In this document: in pieces, positions 21,093 through 32,322 of the stretch
Position numbering within the stretch: the first letter of the stretch is position 1
How the letters are laid out: each line of letters starts with the position of its first letter
Assembly (NCBI GenBank): GCA_036946405.1
Contig: JAQIJC010000001.1
Span: forward strand, 2,239,001 to 2,303,000
Source: Sphingomonas phyllosphaerae
GTDB taxonomy: Bacteria > Pseudomonadota > Alphaproteobacteria > Sphingomonadales > Sphingomonadaceae
Length of the DNA stretch: 64,000 bases
Direction: 5' to 3'
Notes under the pieces: generated by a model
Databases searched by the model: none
The model's input: the letters and a program-made list of their open reading frames with translations, nothing else
What the model was told of the DNA's origin: nothing
Program-made: the position numbers and the translations under genes

Positions 21093-21134
21093 TCACTCGT
21101 CGCTTGACGCACAAGACGCGCTATATGGGGTCGC

Positions 21135-21404
21135 ATGACGGACATCGCCACCTTGATCACCGAGCGGCTGACCGCTGCGCTTTCCCCGACCCGGCTGGAG
21201 GTCATCAACGAGAGCGCGCAGCATCGCGGGCATCTCGGCGATGACGGGACCGGCGAGAGCCACTTCCGCGTCATCGTCGAGAGCGCGGCGTTTGCGGGGC
21301 AGTCGCGCGTCGCGCGACAGCGGCTGGTGAACCGCGCGCTGGCCGATCTGCTCGCCGAGCGAATCCATGCGCTGGCGATCCAGGCGAAGGCGCCGGGCGA
21401 ATGA
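21135..21404 (+). CDS. bolA: BolA family protein
   Basis: An 89-residue BolA/IbaG-type protein. LEVINESAQHRGH and GESHFRVIVESAAFAGQSRV form the class II KH-like core, followed by RQRLVNRALADLL. The conserved His in SAQHRGH and in GESHFRV are the usual ligands for a [2Fe-2S] cluster shared with a monothiol glutaredoxin. The stop overlaps the next start (ATGA), so it is coupled to the GST gene. It is divergent from the DnaJ gene with 42 bases between. Confidence 0.92.
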   Translation: MTDIATLITERLTAALSPTRLEVINESAQHRGHLGDDGTGESHFRVIVESAAFAGQSRVARQRLVNRALADLLAERIHALAIQAKAPGE

Positions 21405-22111
21405 GCTACGACCTTTGGTATTGGCCGACGATCCAGGGGCGCGGCGAGTTCGTGCGGCTGGTGCTGGAGGCGGGCGGGATCGAATATCGCGACCGGGCGC
21501 GCGAGGACGGGGCGGAGGCGATGCTGCGCGACATGGCGGGGCGCGGGCCGCGCGGTCCGTTCGCGCCGCCGTATCTGGTCGCGGACGACGTGACCGTCGC
21601 GCAGGTGGCGAACATCGTGCTGTTCCTGCAGGATCGCCATGGCATTGGCCCGGAGGATGCGGCGACGCGCTACTGGCTTCACCAGCTGCAGCTGACGGTC
21701 GCCGATCTGGTCGCGGAGGTTCATGCGGTGCATCACCCGGTCGATCCGATGGCGTATTTCGACGAGCAGCGCGGCGAGGCGGCGCGGGCGGCGGCGCAGT
21801 TTCGGGCGGCGCGCCTCCCGAAGTTCCTCGACCATTTCGAGGCGGCGCTGGCGGCCGAGGACGGCGGGTTCGTGGCGGGCGAGGCGTGGAGCGGGGTCGA
21901 CATGGCGTTGTTCCAGATCCTTGCCGGGCTGCGCTACATGTTCCCGCGGCGGATGGCGGCGCTGGCCGGTCACTATCCGCGGCTGGCGGCGGTGCACGAT
22001 GCGGTTGCGGCGCTGCCGAGGGTCGCGGCCTATCTGGCGAGCGTGCGGCGGGTTGCGTTCAACACCGACGGCATCTTCCGGCATTATCCCGAGCTGGACG
22101 GCGACGACTGA
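21401..22111 (+). CDS. Glutathione S-transferase family protein
   Basis: A 236-residue protein. The N-terminal thioredoxin-like domain begins YDLWYWPTIQGRGEFVRLVL, as in sigma- and mu-like GSTs. Tyr residues at 3 and 7 are candidate catalytic positions. An all-helical C-terminal domain follows (FLDHFEAALAAEDGGFVAGE, then WSGVDMALFQIL). The substrate is unknown. The four-base overlap with bolA suggests a joint role in thiol or iron-sulfur handling; this is inference from position. Confidence 0.85.
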   Translation: MSYDLWYWPTIQGRGEFVRLVLEAGGIEYRDRAREDGAEAMLRDMAGRGPRGPFAPPYLVADDVTVAQVANIVLFLQDRHGIGPEDAATRYWLHQLQLTVADLVAEVHAVHHPVDPMAYFDEQRGEAARAAAQFRAARLPKFLDHFEAALAAEDGGFVAGEAWSGVDMALFQILAGLRYMFPRRMAALAGHYPRLAAVHDAVAALPRVAAYLASVRRVAFNTDGIFRHYPELDGDD

Positions 22112-22132
22112 GCGTCGCCGTCCGCCCGTTCG

Positions 22133-22579
22133 TCAGTCCTTGAGCGACGCCGGCACCGTGCCGCCGCTCTTCTCCAGCTCGCGCATCACCGCCTTGTGGA
22201 GCCAGATGTTCATCTCGGCCGAGCCGTCCGTTGCGCCGGTATAGCCCAGCTCGGTGGCCAGTTCCTTGCGGTTGGCGAGGCTGGAATCGAGATCGAGCAG
22301 CTTCATCAGATCGACGATCGACGTGCGCCAATTAAGATCGGGGTTGCCCTTGCGCTGCGCGATGCCGGTGAGCACCGCCTCGACGTCGACCGGCTGCTGC
22401 GGCGTGCTGGGGGCGGGCGCCGGCGCGGGGCTGGGGGCGGCGGCAGGCGGTGCGCCGGGCGCGGTCGACGCCGTGGGCGCGGGGGGCGCGGCGGGGGCGT
22501 CCTTCTTGCCGCCGAACTGACCGCCGAGCGGGCCGTGGTCGCCGAAGATCGCCTTCTTGATCGCGCCAAAGATGCTCAT
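22133..22579 (-). CDS. DUF3597 family protein
   Basis: A 148-residue protein. MSIFGAIKKAIFG opens the protein as in DUF3597, followed by a proline/alanine-rich linker (about residues 28-62). The C-terminal domain PVDVEAVLTGIAQRKG and onward, with WRTSIVDLMKLLDLDSSLANR and RKELATELGY, is the conserved part. The start overlaps the stop of the upstream HTH gene by four bases, so the pair is co-translated. No function is established. Confidence 0.85.
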   Translation of the reverse strand: MSIFGAIKKAIFGDHGPLGGQFGGKKDAPAAPPAPTASTAPGAPPAAAPSPAPAPAPSTPQQPVDVEAVLTGIAQRKGNPDLNWRTSIVDLMKLLDLDSSLANRKELATELGYTGATDGSAEMNIWLHKAVMRELEKSGGTVPASLKD

Positions 22580-23817
22580 GTCGCAAGCGTTCCTGTATCG
22601 TGGACGAATGCCGGGGCAACGTCGGGCTGCGGCGAAGGTTCAGCCGCAACCGGCGGGGCCAGCGCCTCCGGCACGAACCAGCGGATGCCGGGTGGCGCTG
22701 GCGGCGCGGGCGGCGGCGGGGGCGCAAAGGACGGCTCGACCGCCGCGACGGGCGCGGCGCGGCAGGAGGGCGCGGGCGCGAAGCCGAAGAAGGCGTCACG
22801 CGCGGCGGCGCGGCGGGCGAGCGCCGCGCCATCGAGATGATCGGGCGGCGGCCCCATACGCTCCGCCTCCTCATCGGTCAGCGAGCGTTCGTAGTCGGGT
22901 GCGGCGGGCTCGCTTTCCCATTCGCCGAGGAAATCGTCGGGCGGCGGGAAGGCGGTGCGCCACTCGCCGACATCCTCGTCCCACCAGACCGGATCGTCCT
23001 CGACCGGCGGCGAATGTTGCGAAAGTTGAGACGCTGGCGGGGGTGCGTCGGGTGCGGGCGGGGCGGCGAAGGCGACCAGTCCGGCGGCCTCGGCGCGCAC
23101 CCATTGCTCGGCGGTCCAGTGCTGGCGCTGCGCGGGGTCGAGATCGGCGACTGGCACGTCGGCGGCGGTGGCGTGGCCGGTGCGCACGAAGCGATCCGCG
23201 GCGGCGAGCGCGTAGAGCGGGGCGAGATCGGCGGCGCTTTCGGCGTCGGCGGCGAGCGTGCCGCAGCGCTGCGCGAGGAACAGCCCGGCGCGCGCGGGGC
23301 CGGCGTCCTGCGCGACGAGATCGAGATAGGCGTCGAACTCCTGCGCGACGAGCCGCGCGGCCTTCACATCGGTGTCGGGGGTGGCCTCGACCTGCCGGTC
23401 GAGGCGCGCGAGCAGGCTCATCGCGAGGCGGTTGTCGTGGCGGTGGCGGGTGACGGTCGTGCCGTCGGCGCGGGTGTAGGTGTCGGTCTGGCCGTGGAGC
23501 GCGCGGACCATCAGCGTCTCGGCGACGACCTCGCGCGCGACGAGCGACGCGGCGCGCCAGCCGAGCGCGAACGCCGCGCCCTTGGCGGTGCGGCGGAAGG
23601 CGTAGGCGGAGGTGGCGGACAGCCCGACGCGCGCGCAGGCGGCGTCGACGCCATGGCCCTCGGCGATCGCTTCAAGGAAGGTGCGCTGGTTGGTGGCGGA
23701 CCAGCCGTCGTGGCGGCGCGATTGGGTAGTATCGGCGGGGAGGGTGACGGCGGGGGGCGGCGTCGTGGCCCGGCGGGCGGGGGCGGTGATGCCTTCCATC
23801 GGGGTCGTGACGGTCAT
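22576..23817 (-). CDS. HTH-containing hypothetical protein with proline-rich C-terminus
   Basis: A 413-residue protein with start ATG at 23817. Residues about 40-75 (NQRTFLEAIAEGHGVDAACA, then RVGLSATSAYAFRRT) look like a helix-turn-helix of the kind found in small terminases and transposase-associated proteins. The middle is helical; the last 130 residues are rich in Pro, Ala and acidic residues. Similar proteins occur in sphingomonad chromosomes, but no function was recognised. It is coupled to DUF3597 by an ATGA overlap. No phage genes lie nearby, so a prophage origin is not supported. Confidence 0.6.
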   Translation of the reverse strand: MTVTTPMEGITAPARRATTPPPAVTLPADTTQSRRHDGWSATNQRTFLEAIAEGHGVDAACARVGLSATSAYAFRRTAKGAAFALGWRAASLVAREVVAETLMVRALHGQTDTYTRADGTTVTRHRHDNRLAMSLLARLDRQVEATPDTDVKAARLVAQEFDAYLDLVAQDAGPARAGLFLAQRCGTLAADAESAADLAPLYALAAADRFVRTGHATAADVPVADLDPAQRQHWTAEQWVRAEAAGLVAFAAPPAPDAPPPASQLSQHSPPVEDDPVWWDEDVGEWRTAFPPPDDFLGEWESEPAAPDYERSLTDEEAERMGPPPDHLDGAALARRAAARDAFFGFAPAPSCRAAPVAAVEPSFAPPPPPAPPAPPGIRWFVPEALAPPVAAEPSPQPDVAPAFVHDTGTLAT

Positions 23818-24062
23818 TTTGCGTGCGCCTCCTGCGGAAAGGGTGCGAGAGGGTGGCTTATGTTGGAGGGTGTAGGACAGCGCGCCGCGCCAAGGCGGTA
23901 GCGGTGTGTCTGCCCAGGCTGGCGGAGCCCTTATCGTCGCTCCACGGATTTTCGGGGTTTGTGTGTAACGTCGTAAGGGCCAAGTCGCGCCGATCAATGA
24001 GAGTGGTTGCCCTAAACGTCAATTTTGATAGGGTTAGATGATCGCATTTGAGAGGCCCGATT

Positions 24063-25355
24063 GTGCGTGTATTTGGTCGACCTAAAAAGCAGTCTTCAGA
24101 CGTTTTCGGTATTTCTGCCGAAATCTTGGTTGACTCTTACGTTGATCGCGGGTCGCTCGACGCTGAGATACAAAAGCAACTTAGAAGAAGAAATCATATT
24201 GCCCTGAGGGGTGAGTCTAAATGTGGAAAATCATGGATAAGGAAGAGGAATGTTCCCGATGCGATCGTCGTGCAATGTAGGCTAAAGAAAACCTCGGCTG
24301 ACATTTACAAAGACATTCTTGCTGAGTTGGGAATTTCTATAATCACGGAGAAGTCGGACAAACTCACGGGAGCTACTTCAGTAGAAGTAAGTGGTGAGAT
24401 GGGGCGATCAATCATCGCAAAGATCGGTGCAAAGTTAGGGGCCAGCCTTGCTGCCGAAGCTGCTAATAAGTATAAGGTATTGGGAAAAGGTGAGAACGAC
24501 CTGAAATTTATCTGCGAGGCTATAAAGGCATCCGGAAGAAGAGTTGTTATTGAGGATTTCCATTACATGTCTGTGGACGAGCGAAAGGCATTTTCGTTCG
24601 ATATGAAGGCAATGTGGGACTACGAAACATACTTAATTGTCGTGGGAGTTTGGTCGCAAAGCAATATGCTAATTTACCTCAATCCTGATCTCTCTGGAAG
24701 AATTGAGGAAATCTCTATTTACTGGTCAGATGAAGACTTGAAAGCCGTAATTCAAAAAGGCTCGTGTGCATTGAATGTTTCATTTTCGGTTGCGCTAGCA
24801 AGCCGTCTAGTTGAAGATTCCTTTGGAAATGCAGGATTGTTGCAGAAGCTAGCGCTCAACACCCTTGATGAGGTTGATGTCACAGAGGAGCAGGAGAATC
24901 CTCTTATTATTGATAACATCAATGCCGGTGAGGCGGCTGGCATGAAGTACGCGGAGCAACTCAATCCTGCGTATCAGCAGTTCGCGAAGCGGGTATCTTC
25001 GGGAATACGTAGTCGAACCGATGCGACCGGGATTTACGCTCATGCCATGGCGGTCATCATGGGAGAGAGCGACGATGATCTAAAGAAGGGTCTAGATCTC
25101 CATACGATTTTCGCGAAGGCAAACGCCAAACAACCGAGAATCAAAAAAGGGAATCTACGGACTGTGCTTGAGAAATTTGAGGGTCTACAGATCGATGAGG
25201 ATGGGCGCGGTTTGGTTCTCAGCTTTAATGAAGCAACAGACGAAATCCACGTCGTGGATCGGCAGGTCCTGCTTTATCGCAAATACGCTACCGTGAAGTG
25301 GCCATGGGACAACATGATTGCCGAAGCGGACGGCTCTGAGGGATACGCTGATTAG
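24063..25355 (+). CDS. Low-GC P-loop ATPase, candidate defence gene
   Basis: A 430-residue protein. HIALRGESKCGKSW holds a Walker A (GESKCGKS, 50-57), and VVIEDFH at 161-167 is a Walker B. A sensor-like strand YLIVVGVWSQSNML and a C-terminal helical, possibly winged-helix, part follow. GTG at 24063 is chosen because GAGAGG lies seven bases upstream; TTG at 24048 is the alternative. Composition differs sharply from neighbours: 24541-24600 has 26 G or C of 60, and AGA, ATA and TTA-type codons are frequent. No transposase or integrase accompanies it. The fold suits STAND/AAA-type ATPases, some of which act in phage defence. That role is inference only. Confidence 0.75.
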   Translation: MRVFGRPKKQSSDVFGISAEILVDSYVDRGSLDAEIQKQLRRRNHIALRGESKCGKSWIRKRNVPDAIVVQCRLKKTSADIYKDILAELGISIITEKSDKLTGATSVEVSGEMGRSIIAKIGAKLGASLAAEAANKYKVLGKGENDLKFICEAIKASGRRVVIEDFHYMSVDERKAFSFDMKAMWDYETYLIVVGVWSQSNMLIYLNPDLSGRIEEISIYWSDEDLKAVIQKGSCALNVSFSVALASRLVEDSFGNAGLLQKLALNTLDEVDVTEEQENPLIIDNINAGEAAGMKYAEQLNPAYQQFAKRVSSGIRSRTDATGIYAHAMAVIMGESDDDLKKGLDLHTIFAKANAKQPRIKKGNLRTVLEKFEGLQIDEDGRGLVLSFNEATDEIHVVDRQVLLYRKYATVKWPWDNMIAEADGSEGYAD

Positions 25356-25375
25356 AGTAGGTGTAAAGCTGAATT

Positions 25376-25564
25376 TTAGAGACGCCTCTCCAACAACTGC
25401 GCAAGATATCGCCCCGTAAAGCTCCGTGGCCCCTTCACCAACTCTTCGGGCATGCCGATGCCGACGATCTCGTCGACCTTCATGCCGGGTTTTCGGCGCA
25501 GATCAACGATCCAGTTGGCGGTCTTTATAACGTCGAGATTTTACTCGATCACCGCGGTGTTGCC
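25376..25564 (-). pseudogene. uvrA: Decayed second copy of the uvrA 3' end
   Basis: Read on the minus strand, it gives GNTAVIE, a TAA stop, then [14 protein letters not shown] and [20 protein letters not shown] before its own TAA at 25376. The intact UvrA has [19 protein letters not shown] and [20 protein letters not shown], so alignment is unbroken for about 62 codons. The His of IEHNLD has become a stop. The C-terminus (LERRL) differs from the resident one. The fragment therefore probably derives from a foreign uvrA and not from a recent local duplication. Homology stops near 25564. Confidence 0.9.
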
Positions 25565-25604
25565 CGCCTCGCTACCCGATCGTGCTGCTCAATACCGAGT
25601 GCCA

Positions 25605-25826
25605 TCACCACTTTGCGCCAAGCTGATCCAATGCTCCCAACAGCGCCCGCTTGCTGACGGTGCGTCGATTGCCCGTATTTCGCGGCACCTCCGGCTCGCA
25701 GAGCGAACGGCGTCGTGCGGCTAGGTCGGCCGCAAAATCGCGGTATGCGACGACACGCCCCGGCCAATCGCCGGCACTGTTCACCTTCGGGTCTGGCGAC
25801 GCCATGGCCGTTGCCTCCGTTTTCAT
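25605..25826 (-). CDS. Small hypothetical protein, orphan ORF
   Basis: A 73-residue frame, or 66 if the second Met (MASPDPK) is used. The C-terminal half reads RNTGNRRTVSKRALLGALDQ, a basic, well-ordered motif that looks like a real protein and not an out-of-frame shadow. The family was not identified. It lies between the uvrA remnant and intact uvrA, on the same strand as both. It may be cargo of the inserted patch. Confidence 0.45.
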   Translation of the reverse strand: MKTEATAMASPDPKVNSAGDWPGRVVAYRDFAADLAARRRSLCEPEVPRNTGNRRTVSKRALLGALDQLGAKW

Positions 25827-25863
25827 TGCGCCTCTCGTCGCATACTAAGCGGGCGTGGCGTCG

Positions 25864-28770
<2,907 letters not shown>

Positions 28771-28929
28771 GAGGGAATTTGTTCCATATCTGTTCGGCCG
28801 CGTCCAGCCCGGCGGCGAGCGCGCGATGTGGGGCGGGTGCCGCACTGCGGCAAGACGCGCCACGCGCGCGACGGTTGCGGGGCGCGCGTGGTGTCTTATA
28901 TGGATGTTACAGTCTGGAGGCGCGAGGCG

Positions 28930-29232
28930 ATGGCCAAGAAGAAGAAGGGCAAGCTGCCCAAGGAAGTGCTGGGGGTGAAGGTGCCCAAGGAGCTGCGCAA
29001 GGCCGGCGAACGGCTGATCGAACAGGTGCAGGGGCCAGCGGGCAAGCAGGCGCTGGCGGCGGTGGTCGGCGCGGTGGCGACCGCGGCGCTGACGCGCGAG
29101 GCCGCGAAGGCGGCGGAGCGGGGCGGGAAGGCTGACGGCGCGAAGCCCGAGGCGGCGCATGCCGAGCCGGGCGAGGCGTTCGCGCGGGCGGCGGAGTTGC
29201 TGGTGGGGAAGATCTTCGCGCCGCGTTCTTGA
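28930..29232 (+). CDS. Small basic/alanine-rich hypothetical protein
   Basis: A 100-residue protein beginning [20 protein letters not shown], followed by [20 protein letters not shown] and a short hydrophobic stretch ([18 protein letters not shown]). The C-terminus is Ala/Glu-rich and ends [24 protein letters not shown] site lies before the ATG. No family was recognised. It is divergent from uvrA, with about 160 bases shared upstream, so co-regulation with DNA repair is possible but not shown. Confidence 0.6.
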   Translation: MAKKKKGKLPKEVLGVKVPKELRKAGERLIEQVQGPAGKQALAAVVGAVATAALTREAAKAAERGGKADGAKPEAAHAEPGEAFARAAELLVGKIFAPRS

Positions 29233-29268
29233 CGGGGGCTGGGCCGGACCGACAGCCTTCCCTGCTTC

Positions 29269-29353
29269 GTCGCCCCGGACCTGATCCGGGGCCCCGCTTC
29301 TTCGTGGCGGTCGTTAAAGAAGAAGCGGGATCCCGGATCAAGTCCGGGATGAC
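29269..29353. repeat. Dispersed palindromic repeat, family A
   Basis: Arms GTCGCCCCGGACCTGATCCG (then GGGCCCCGCTTCTT) and AAGAAGCGGGATCCCGGATC (then AAGTCCGGGATGAC) are inverted around a short centre. It lies between two genes on the same strand. Confidence 0.8.
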
Positions 29354-29399
29354 GGGAGGCGGTTGGTGCAACCGGGGGCGTTGCTGATGCGCTGAGGCG

Positions 29400-30077
29400 A
29401 TGATGACGCAGGATGACGACAAGCGCGCCGCGGCCGAAGCCGCAGTGGCCGAGGCGCAGTCCGACATGCTGGTCGGGCTCGGGACCGGATCGACGGTGCG
29501 CTTTGCGATCGAGGCGCTCGGGCGGCGGGTCGCCGAAGGGCTGCGGATCACCGCCGTTGCAACGAGCATCGACAGCGCCCAACGCGCCGCGGCGCTCGGC
29601 ATCGTGATGCGTGAGTTCGCCGAGGTGGCGCGGGTCGACCTGACGATCGACGGTGCCGACGAGATCGACGCGCGGCTGTGGGCGATCAAGGGCGCGGGCG
29701 GGGCGATGCTGCGCGAGAAGATCGTCGCGGCGGCCTCGACGCGGATGGTGGTGATCGCCGATGCCTCCAAGCGCGTCGCGGCGATCGGCACGGCCAAGCT
29801 GCCGGTCGAGGTGCTGCCGTTCGCGCGTGGCTATGTGACCGATCGGCTGGCGATGCTCGACGCGACGGTGACGGTGCGCGATGGTGTGACCGACAACGGC
29901 AATCTCGTGCTCGACGCCCGGTTTGCCGTCTTCCCCGAGCCACGGGCGCTGGCGGCGGCGCTGGACGCCACCCCCGGCGTGCTGGGGCATGGGCTGTTCC
30001 TCGACGAAGTGGATGCGACCTATGTCGCGGATCGCGGCGTCGTTACGCGGCTGGAACGCGCGGACCTCAACGGTTAA
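29400..30077 (+). CDS. rpiA: Ribose-5-phosphate isomerase A
   Basis: A 225-residue enzyme interconverting ribose-5- and ribulose-5-phosphate. Active-site segments are VGLGTGSTVRFAIEAL (phosphate loop), DLTIDGADEID (catalytic Asp residues), and LWAIKGAGGAMLREKIVAAA, which holds the catalytic Glu and Lys. Two consecutive ATGs occur; 29403 has better spacing to GAGG. It is followed by tkt and tal on the same strand, so the non-oxidative pentose phosphate branch is clustered. Confidence 0.95.
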   Translation: MMTQDDDKRAAAEAAVAEAQSDMLVGLGTGSTVRFAIEALGRRVAEGLRITAVATSIDSAQRAAALGIVMREFAEVARVDLTIDGADEIDARLWAIKGAGGAMLREKIVAAASTRMVVIADASKRVAAIGTAKLPVEVLPFARGYVTDRLAMLDATVTVRDGVTDNGNLVLDARFAVFPEPRALAAALDATPGVLGHGLFLDEVDATYVADRGVVTRLERADLNG

Positions 30078-30147
30078 GGGAGACGGGACTCGGCAACCGG
30101 CGTCGCGCCGGTGCGTTCGACCCCGTGACTCCCGACATGAGGATTGC

Positions 30148-32217
30148 ATGACCGATACCGCCAGCTCGCCCGCCGGTTTCCACGAGGACGGCAGCCCGGA
30201 GCGGCTGCAGATCGACACGATCCGCACGCTGTCAATGGACGCCGTGCAAAAGGCCAATTCGGGGCACCCCGGCACGCCGATGGCGCTTGCGCCGGTCGGC
30301 TGGACGATCTGGACGCAGTTCCTGCGCTACGACCCCGCGCATGCCGACTGGCCGAACCGCGACCGCTTCGTGTTGTCGGTCGGCCATGCCTCGATGCTGT
30401 TGTACTCGTTGCTGTATCTCGCCGGGGTCGAGGAGATCGACGCCGAGGGGAAGAAGACCGGCAAGCCGGCGATGTCGCTGGACGACATCAAGCAGTTCCG
30501 CCAGCTCTCCTCCAAGACGCCGGGCCACCCCGAATATCGCCATACCACGGGCGTCGAGACGACGACCGGGCCGCTGGGCGCGGGCTGCGGCAATTCGGTC
30601 GGGATGGCGATCGCCGAGCGCTGGCTGGCGGCGCGCTACAACCGCCCGGGCTTCGCGCTGTTCGACCACGACGTTTATGTCGTCTGCGGTGACGGCGATA
30701 TGATGGAGGGCGTCTCCGCCGAGGCGGCGTCGCTGGCCGGGCATCTCAAGCTCAGCAATCTGTGCTGGATCTATGACAGCAACCAGATTTCGATCGAGGG
30801 CGACACCGATCTGGCGTTCGACGAGGACGTCGGTGCGCGCTTCCATGCCTATGGCTGGAACGTCATTCATGTTGACGACGCCAACGATATCAAGGCGTTG
30901 ACCGAGGCACTTCAGGCGTTCCGCGAGGAAACCGAGGCGCCGACGCTGATCGTCGTGAAGTCGGTGATCGGCTGGGGTTCGCCGCGCGCCGGCAGCGAGA
31001 AGGCGCACGGCGAGCCGCTGGGCGCCGAGAATATCGCCAAGACCAAGGAAGCGTACGGCTGGCCGGCGGAGGACTTCTTCGTGCCCGAGGGCGTGAAGGA
31101 CGCGTTCGGCAAGGCGGTCAAGGACCGCGGCGGCAAGGCACGCGACGAGTGGGTCGCATTGTTCGACAAGTATCGCAGCGAACATGCTGATCTTGCGGCG
31201 GAACTCGACCTGCTGCTCAAGGACGAGCTGCCGGAAGGATGGGACAGCGAGATCCCGACCTTCGAGGCGGACGAGAAGGGCGTGGCGAGCCGCGACGCGG
31301 GCGGCAAGGTGCTCAACGCGATCGTCAAGAAGGTGCCGTGGCTGCTCGGCGGCTCGGCCGACCTGTCGCCGTCGACCAAGACCGATATCAAGGGCGCGGC
31401 ATCGTTCGAGCCCGACAATTACGGCGGTTCGAACTTGCACTTCGGCGTGCGCGAGCATGGCATGGGCGCGGTGGTGAACGGCATGGCGCTGTCGCACCTG
31501 CGTGCCTATGGCTCCACCTTCCTCGTGTTCCTCGATTACATGCGTGCGCCGGTGCGGCTGTCGGCGATCATGGAGATCGGCGCGGTCTGGGTGTTCACGC
31601 ATGACTCGATCGGCGTCGGCGAGGACGGCCCGACCCACCAGCCGATCGAGCATCTCGCGACGTTGCGGGCGATCCCGGGGATCGACACCTTCCGGCCGGG
31701 CGATGCCAACGAGGTCGCGGCGGCATGGCGTGCGGTGATGAAGGATGCGAGCACCCCGGCGGCGCTGATCCTGTCGCGGCAGGCGCTGCCGACGCTCGAT
31801 CGCTCGAAGTACGCGAGCGCGGATGGCGTCGAGAAGGGCGCCTATGTGCTGGCGGGCGGCGACGAGACGCCTGACGTGATCCTGATCGCGACCGGATCGG
31901 AAGTGTCGCTGGCGGTGCAGGCCTATGAGAGACTGGTCGCCGAGGGCGTGAAGGCGCGCGTCGTGTCGATGCCGAGCTGGTATCGCTACGAATTGCAGGA
32001 CGCCGCCTACAAGGAGAGCGTGCTGCCCAAGGCGGTGAAGGCGCGCGTCGCGATCGAGATGGCCGGGTCGCTCGGCTGGGATCGCTACGTCGGTTATGAA
32101 GGGCGGCAGATCACGATGTCGACCTTCGGCGCGTCGGCGCCGCTCGCCAAGTTGCAGGACAAGTTCGGCTTTACGGTCGAGAATGTCGTGAAGGTGGCGA
32201 AGGAAGCAATGGCGTGA
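30148..32217 (+). CDS. tkt: Transketolase
   Basis: A 689-residue thiamine-diphosphate enzyme that moves two-carbon units between sugar phosphates. NSGHPGTPMALAPVGW starts the conserved region. GHASMLLYSLLYLAG, GPLGAGCGNSVGMA and VCGDGDMMEGVSAEAASLAG (the ThDP/Mg motif GDG...N) follow. The pyrimidine domain has FGVREHGMGAVVNGMA. A C-terminal domain is complete. The start at 30148 lies 70 bases after rpiA, a gap with only a small GC hairpin (CCGGCGTCGCGCCGG). Confidence 0.97.
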   Translation: MTDTASSPAGFHEDGSPERLQIDTIRTLSMDAVQKANSGHPGTPMALAPVGWTIWTQFLRYDPAHADWPNRDRFVLSVGHASMLLYSLLYLAGVEEIDAEGKKTGKPAMSLDDIKQFRQLSSKTPGHPEYRHTTGVETTTGPLGAGCGNSVGMAIAERWLAARYNRPGFALFDHDVYVVCGDGDMMEGVSAEAASLAGHLKLSNLCWIYDSNQISIEGDTDLAFDEDVGARFHAYGWNVIHVDDANDIKALTEALQAFREETEAPTLIVVKSVIGWGSPRAGSEKAHGEPLGAENIAKTKEAYGWPAEDFFVPEGVKDAFGKAVKDRGGKARDEWVALFDKYRSEHADLAAELDLLLKDELPEGWDSEIPTFEADEKGVASRDAGGKVLNAIVKKVPWLLGGSADLSPSTKTDIKGAASFEPDNYGGSNLHFGVREHGMGAVVNGMALSHLRAYGSTFLVFLDYMRAPVRLSAIMEIGAVWVFTHDSIGVGEDGPTHQPIEHLATLRAIPGIDTFRPGDANEVAAAWRAVMKDASTPAALILSRQALPTLDRSKYASADGVEKGAYVLAGGDETPDVILIATGSEVSLAVQAYERLVAEGVKARVVSMPSWYRYELQDAAYKESVLPKAVKARVAIEMAGSLGWDRYVGYEGRQITMSTFGASAPLAKLQDKFGFTVENVVKVAKEAMA

Positions 32218-32219
32218 GT

Positions 32220-32311
32220 GTCGCCCCTGCGAAGGCAGGGGCCGATCACTATATCCACGAGCGTCGCCTTTCGTGGTGAGAGACATGGGCCCCCGCCTGC
32301 GCGGGGGCGAC
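32220..32311. repeat. Dispersed palindromic repeat, family C
   Basis: Arms GTCGCCCCTGCGAAGGCAGG (then GGCC) and GGGCCCCCGCCTGCGCGGGG (then GCGAC) surround a short centre ending in GAGACATG. It begins two bases after the tkt stop and ends 11 bases before tal, so it lies inside the operon. Confidence 0.8.
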
Positions 32312-32322
32312 GGGAGATCGGG

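Noticed and set aside
24048..24062. TTG start for the low-GC ATPase
   Set aside because: There is no ribosome-binding site before it, while GTG at 24063 has GAGAGG at good spacing; the upstream ATG at 24039 is out of frame.
22576..25360. Possible prophage remnant around the HTH protein and the ATPase
   Set aside because: No integrase, portal, capsid, tail or lysis genes are present; the HTH domain alone is not enough.
28771..29160. N-terminal extension of uvrA
   Set aside because: It covers the divergent small gene and shows no UvrA similarity; [14 protein letters not shown] is the usual start.
30232..32286. A 684-codon minus-strand frame opposite tkt
   Set aside because: Antisense shadow of a complete transketolase, with no family motif.
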